Shown here: in pieces, positions 62,101 through 64,000 of the stretch
Layout of the letters: each line of letters begins with the position of its first letter
How positions within the stretch are numbered: position 1 is the stretch's first letter
From: Angiostrongylus vasorum
Taxonomy: Eukaryota; Nematoda; Chromadorea; Rhabditida; Metastrongylidae
Assembly (NCBI GenBank): GCA_018806985.1
Contig: JADANN010000329.1
Coordinates: 62,001-126,000 of the forward strand
Length of the DNA: 64,000 bases
Direction: 5' to 3'
Program-made: the position numbers and the translations under genes
The notes under the pieces: model-generated
What the model saw: the letters and a program-made list of their open reading frames with translations, nothing else
Database searches by the model: none
What the model was told of the DNA's origin: nothing

Positions 62101-62529
62101 CTGAGGCCAAATTTTTGTTGAAAAAAGATTAGGAAAGTACGAAGAAAATGAAGGTGTAAAAGGAAAATTATGAATAGATATGAATCTAAACGAAGTATTA
62201 TGTATGCAGTTGTGGGAAAAAAGGGTAAAGCTGTCGGCGTTGATCTATCCCTGAACCATGCGCCATGCATTCGACTTTACTAAGTATCTTTGGAAGTGAT
62301 TGAACGCCTCTCTGGGGTTTGGTTCATTCATTCATTCATCATTGGTTTTTAAAGTTTTTTGTATGTCTTAATTGTGTTTTCATTTTGGTCCATTTTTTCA
62401 TAATGCTATAGAAATCCTTCAGGAAAATGCATGGTGGGTGTGTGATGAAGCGATTCAGCTGCATGGTGGCATGGGATTCATGGCGGAGACTGGTCTTGAG
62501 CGTGTGCTTCGGGATCTTCGGATTTTCAG
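44187..62529 (+). CDS. ACADVL: Very long-chain acyl-CoA dehydrogenase, mitochondrial (5' eleven exons, continues past the window)
   Basis: Exons are 44187-44239, 48200-48254, 50776-50933, 51359-51542, 51835-51966, 55437-55550, 56750-56902, 60680-60808, 61598-61660, 61761-61889 and 62423-62529. All phases agree and give 425 codons plus two bases. The enzyme oxidises C14-C20 acyl-CoA at the inner mitochondrial membrane, passing electrons through FAD to ETF. Residues 1-18 ([18 protein letters not shown]) are basic and lack acidic residues, as in a matrix presequence. FPYPLNL and EKFLEEVND match the VLCAD N-terminus. Acyl-CoA dehydrogenase signature 1 is [13 protein letters not shown] (183-195) and signature 2 runs 402-421 (QLHGGMGF to LRDL). 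LWISNGG-type (KIWISNGG), FNNGRFG-type (LNNGRFG) and [11 protein letters not shown] blocks fit VLCAD better than medium-chain enzymes. The next exon should start IFEGTND, with the catalytic Glu; it is not found before 64000. The likely C. elegans orthologue is acdh-12. Introns reach nearly 4 kb and hold many repeats. Confidence 0.95.
44283..44345 (+). repeat. tRNA-like promoter boxes, perhaps a separate SINE
   Basis: GGGTAGCGCTCTTGGTAGAA and TGGTTCAATCCC stand at tRNA-like spacing. No acceptor stem closes around them. They lie in VLCAD intron 1, 44 bases after exon 1. Confidence 0.35.
44442..44707 (-). repeat. SINE-A copy in VLCAD intron 1
   Basis: The head at 44707 reads GCGCGTGTGGCGCAGTGG on the minus strand. 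The body ends GTTGATCAATCCC at 44442-44461 on the plus strand. The TTATCC tail is lost. Confidence 0.65.
44751..44950 (-). repeat. SINE-A, 3'-truncated copy next to another in the same sense
   Basis: It repeats the head and middle of the neighbouring copy, starting only 44 bases beyond it. The last third (TCAACGCCGAG part) is missing. Confidence 0.6.
45615..46530 (-). mobile_element. LINE-A fragment in VLCAD intron 1
   Basis: The frames contain [33 protein letters not shown] and, upstream, [17 protein letters not shown]. The 3' end near 45617 has the TATCACCTG tail. It is broken by several slips and lacks everything before the RT middle. It lies antisense to VLCAD. Confidence 0.7.
46506..46907 (-). 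CDS. Orphan 133-codon ORF, unknown, abutting a LINE-A fragment
   Basis: This minus-strand frame starts [20 protein letters not shown] and stays open for 402 bases with mixed charged and hydrophobic composition. Its last few codons (AAFDLK) already belong to the LINE-A reverse transcriptase that continues downstream, so the ORF crosses the element's truncation point near 46530. A TTGTAG acceptor-like site lies 16 bases before the ATG. It may be an exon of a gene nested in VLCAD intron 1, part of another repeat, or chance. No family is recognised. Confidence 0.25.
   Translation of the reverse strand: MDRNQPYVSVRRRWIEGMEFMFLLRRFDTQLRDYEEIIAHVGVRMSSLPTNQFVQKSTIKSFGSKSEVVRSGLQQIIFSTLRKTGNLPVSISSHHVQSSARYTWVSNAKHSKISGPHSLDPRTAPHTAAFDLK
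47302..47500 (+). repeat. Dispersed repeat D, second copy
   Basis: Matches the 33.1 kb copy (CATCTACTGTGGATCCCAAC, TTCGTTTTCCTCG, GAGGATTTCGTCTTC). A short third piece lies at 5955-6012 beside a decayed ribozyme-like core. Confidence 0.5.
48112..48155. repeat. (TA)n microsatellite just before VLCAD exon 2
   Basis: Over 20 TA units end about 45 bases upstream of the exon 2 acceptor at 48199. Confidence 0.9.
50086..50150. repeat. (TA)n microsatellite in VLCAD intron 2
   Basis: TA units are broken by two ATGTAT steps; short open frames over it read YIYIYI and are artefacts. Confidence 0.9.
52468..52505 (+). ncRNA. Very degenerate hammerhead-ribozyme-like core
   Basis: GCCGAAACGTTGGCT keeps the GAAA and ACGT part, but the upstream half (GGAAAAAGTCGAAACC) no longer fits CTGANGA. 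It lies next to a SINE-B copy. Confidence 0.2.
52558..52755 (+). repeat. SINE-B, reference copy (tRNA-derived, type II-like head)
   Basis: The head reads CCGCATGGTGTGGTGGTGAA then CGCGTTACTCC. An arm with AGGACAATAGCGCG follows, then GTTCGTTCACC as a B box. The body has CTGCGGTCCGGAGTTTTGC, AAATATCTC and a TATTTCGCATAATATCCTG tail. The long gap between boxes suggests descent from a Leu or Ser tRNA with a long variable arm (inference). Confidence 0.65.
53094..54600 (-). mobile_element. mariner-family transposon, decayed, split by a SINE-C
   Basis: From 54590 down, slipped minus frames give [12 protein letters not shown] and [17 protein letters not shown] with [10 protein letters not shown] (helix-turn-helix part). 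Next come ESQRNH-like remnants and a DEKW-region remnant at about 54050-53960 ([16 protein letters not shown]). SINE-C occupies 53495-53890. The C-terminal part at 53333-53094 reads [20 protein letters not shown], with the third catalytic Asp region. It lies in VLCAD intron 5. Confidence 0.65.
53495..53890 (-). repeat. SINE-C copy nested in a mariner
   Basis: It runs from CAACGTTTTACCACCTCATC to CCAGTGAGGACGAGCCGTCC. Mariner sequence lies on both sides, so it is the younger insertion. Confidence 0.6.
54720..55400 (-). mobile_element. Penelope-like element, second subfamily, 3' fragment
   Basis: On the minus strand 55385-55013 carries the C-terminal GIY-YIG block in two frames ([15 protein letters not shown], then [14 protein letters not shown] and KTLDAFWIN). 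It ends FKMIF, matching RINF of the 57 kb copy. The adjoining terminal repeat at 54720-54850 has short GTT-type repeats and the best ribozyme-like core of the window (54797-54835). Confidence 0.7.
54797..54835 (-). ncRNA. Hammerhead-ribozyme-like core, best preserved copy
   Basis: On the minus strand the order is GGCT, CTGAGGA, A, then stem II GGCG-AAAT-CGCC, GAAA, ACGT, C and AGCC. Stem I pairs GGCT with AGCC here but with AGCT at 57.2 kb, so the G-C/G-U change keeps the pairing. Confidence 0.55.
57171..57210 (-). ncRNA. Hammerhead-ribozyme-like core in the left Penelope arm
   Basis: Read on the minus strand: stem I strand GGCT, then CTGAAGA, then stem II GGC-loop-GCC, then GAAA, then the self-complementary ACGT, then C and the stem I partner AGCT. 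This is the conserved order of a minimal hammerhead. One extra base lies between CTGAAGA and stem II. The ACGT has no loop, so any activity would need two copies paired. Confidence 0.55.
57414..57887 (+). pseudogene. Penelope-like reverse transcriptase fragment
   Basis: A 157-codon frame carries the core RT motifs of a Penelope-like element, including the YVDD catalytic pair. It begins right at the inside edge of the left terminal arm, so the fingers region upstream is lost. After FTREKP the frame slips at a homopolymer A run. The following frame still resembles the family ([18 protein letters not shown]), then meets a stop. Family RTs use a telomerase-like mechanism; this copy is not functional. 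Confidence 0.8.
58215..58649 (+). pseudogene. Penelope-like GIY-YIG endonuclease fragment
   Basis: The upstream frame holds two Cys pairs (CVIC, GDC) and the TIYLI...EYIGETG core of a GIY-YIG nuclease. A frame slip at GGGGG near 58380 moves the rest ([18 protein letters not shown], then [12 protein letters not shown] and RINF) to another frame. In the family, the nuclease nicks the target to prime reverse transcription. The C-terminal block recurs in the fragments near 5.3, 19.4 and 55.1 kb. Confidence 0.8.
58841..58880 (+). ncRNA. Hammerhead-ribozyme-like core in the right Penelope arm
   Basis: The element matches the core of the left arm but has TTGAAGA in place of CTGAAGA, a change at the first essential C. 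Stem II (GGC/GCC), GAAA and ACGTC are kept. It lies in the sense of the element. Confidence 0.45.
58996..60679. other. Rest of VLCAD intron 7
   Basis: Outside the Penelope copy it holds a 22-base hairpin (59439-59460) and a GC-richer block at 59970-60200 of unknown origin. Confidence 0.4.
60975..61012 (-). ncRNA. Hammerhead-ribozyme-like core, degenerate stem II
   Basis: CTGAAGA and GAAACGTCAA are kept on the minus strand. The first stem II strand reads AGC instead of GGC. Confidence 0.35.
61080..61119 (+). ncRNA. Hammerhead-ribozyme-like core, mutated GAAA
   Basis: CTGAAGA and ACGTCAGCT are kept, but GAAA has become AAAA. It faces the copy at 60975-61012. Confidence 0.3.
62218..62318 (-). 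repeat. SINE-A, 5'-truncated copy in VLCAD intron 10
   Basis: Only the tail third is present (GTCGGCGTTGATC to TGATTGAACGCC on the plus strand). It lies about 100 bases before exon 11. Confidence 0.55.
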
Positions 62530-63630
62530 GTGAAAGTGTGGCAGCAGTGTATTATATCCTTTGTTTTCGAAACTGCGAAGGATGCCTTCGAATGGCTCCG
62601 AGCATATTCGAAAAATGTTAAAAATTCGTTATTGTTTGCCAGAAATATTTGGGCCAAACTACATTGGATTTAACTTAAGTTCTTCTTAATTGCTGCCATT
62701 ATTTCGTCCAGCCTTCTATTGATATGAATTTCACTTACTAGGTTAATAATCTCCGTTAGGGATGTCGTATTTCAAATAACGCCCGAAACTATTTTTTTTC
62801 TTTTTGACAACAGCCGATGATTTCTGGGTCAGTAGTGTTTTAGAAGTTATGTAGGTTAATGCAAGAGGCTTTGCTGTATCCCTTTAATTATGCATGTAGT
62901 TTCTGGTCGGCTTTTTTTAGCGCTGAATATTTTTGGAATCAAAGCGTTCAAAAAAAAGGACAAGAAACTAAGTTTTTCAAGTATTTTAAATTCCCACCGG
63001 AAGAGCGGCAGCTGTGAACACAAGTGATGTCTTCGTATACACGCTGTTATCATCTTGGACAAATTTTGCATGTTCAATTTTTTTCTTTGTTCGAAATACG
63101 AGTATTGACCCAAAAAAAATATGTGTCTTGTGTTCCATAAAACCACGATTATATGTTGCTAGAATGATGTAACTTGTTCGCTAAGAACTGCATATCCCAA
63201 GGTTTTATTTCAACTAGTAAATTTTAATGTGAGCTAAAATATGTCGCTTTAAAGTTGAAAGCAGCCATTATTTCGCCGTCAAATGCGTTCTTTCATCTCA
63301 GGCGGTACGTGTTTTATTGATTACTCTTGTCATTCTCATCACCATCGACTAACAAGAACGGGGACCAGTAGACACCACATCGAGCCACAGAAGTTCTCCA
63401 TGCTTCGCGTGATCGAATAACAGAAAGACTATCAAGTTGTTCATGTGACATCCTTATTTTTTACAATTATTGCACCGTGCACATACATATAGCTTGACAT
63501 ATGACTTGTCAGGCTGTGCCGTGAATACTGCGAGTATTCATAAGTAGTTTGCTAGACCCTGAGCGAGTGGACACTTATTGGGAACGATTCCGGAAATCCT
63601 TCCATGTACTTGATTTCAGAATTCTGGTGT
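62530..63630. other. VLCAD intron 11, left part
   Basis: It was searched for the expected IFEGTND exon on the plus strand and none was seen. A copy of GAAATATTTGGGCCAAACTA at 62640-62660 repeats intron 10 sequence at 61971-61992. Confidence 0.5.
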
Positions 63631-63631
63631 A

Positions 63632-64000
63632 ATCTGCTTGTGTATCACCTGTCGTTGTTCGTTGAGTGACTCGTGCGGGCGCCAGTAAAGTTTCGGTTTC
63701 TTCTTGTCGCGTGCAAGAATAGCCCAGTGGGTTCTGCTCGCTCTAGGGACTCGTCGAGCACAAAATATTTGTTCTAGGATCTTCATGAAGAACTCTGACC
63801 ATTGGGTCGGTGGTCGTACTGAAGTTCATTTGACATCCCAAAGAATCCAGTCACTAACGACTCTTGTCCATCGGTTGTCGTTCATACGCACTACATGTCG
63901 GCCTCACCAGATTTTCGACGTTTTGGCTGTAGAGCGGCGTCTCTGATTTTCAACCGTTGAGCTAGATCGAAACTTCGGATTCGCTGTCTCAGTTGCATGA
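63632..64000 (-). mobile_element. LINE-A 3' portion, running off the right edge
   Basis: The tail GTATCACCTG and GGGCGCCAGTAAAG block begin at 63640. Upstream on the minus strand, NDNRWTRVV-like and RQRIRSF-like segments match the 30 kb copy. The rest lies outside the window. Confidence 0.65.

Noticed and set aside
1044..62318. Functional tRNA genes at the A and B boxes
   Set aside because: The boxes belong to repeated SINE heads; none closes into an acceptor stem and cloverleaf.
1..64000. CRISPR array, operon, plasmid or phage features
   Set aside because: Exon structure, microsatellites and retroelements mark eukaryotic nuclear DNA; no direct-repeat and spacer pattern is present.

Overview
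The window reads as nuclear DNA of a clade V (strongylid) nematode, most likely a hookworm relative. Three things point there. The two clear genes are split into short exons with nematode-type TTTTCAG acceptors, and both start codons sit directly behind an acceptor-like site that suits spliced-leader trans-splicing. The retroelements (RTE-type LINEs, Penelope-like elements, mariner) resemble those known from strongylids. Most of the remaining sequence is decayed, dispersed repeats. The species cannot be settled from sequence alone.

Layout. Positions 1-20,700 hold no gene I can defend; they are a bed of SINEs, LINE fragments, Penelope-like remnants, microsatellites and one minisatellite. Positions 20,742-27,792 (+) encode a MATH-BTB-BACK protein of the SPOP / C. 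elegans BATH class in nine exons, with SINEs in several introns. Positions 28,000-37,500 again lack convincing genes and carry an RTE copy, a mariner end and several SINEs. At 37,576-38,610 (-) lie two or three exons of an unrecognised protein-coding gene. Positions 38,600-44,000 are LINE and SINE rich and include a close inverted SINE pair. From 44,187 (+) to beyond the right edge runs the very long-chain acyl-CoA dehydrogenase gene. Eleven exons give the first 425 codons; the exon with the expected catalytic glutamate lies outside the window.

Repeats. I see three tRNA-like or SINE-like families, named here only for convenience. SINE-A is tRNA-derived with a TTATCC tail and has 14 copies. 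SINE-B is tRNA-derived with a type II-like head and has nine sites, four of them foldbacks. SINE-C is about 380 bp, has seven copies and carries a 3' tail shared with the RTE LINE called LINE-B here. Two RTE-like LINE families (LINE-A and LINE-B) are present. A GIY-YIG Penelope-like element lies in a VLCAD intron between inverted terminal repeats. Its repeats, and those of its relatives, carry a conserved hammerhead-ribozyme-like core, present at nine places in the window. Two decayed mariner copies are also visible.

How the genes relate. The two recognised genes have unrelated jobs: a substrate adaptor for cullin-3 ubiquitin ligase, and the first step of mitochondrial beta-oxidation of long acyl-CoAs. 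Nothing suggests an operon between them. The most rewarding observations are the ribozyme-like cores, the LINE/SINE tail sharing and the inverted repeat pairs. No wholly new system is evident.
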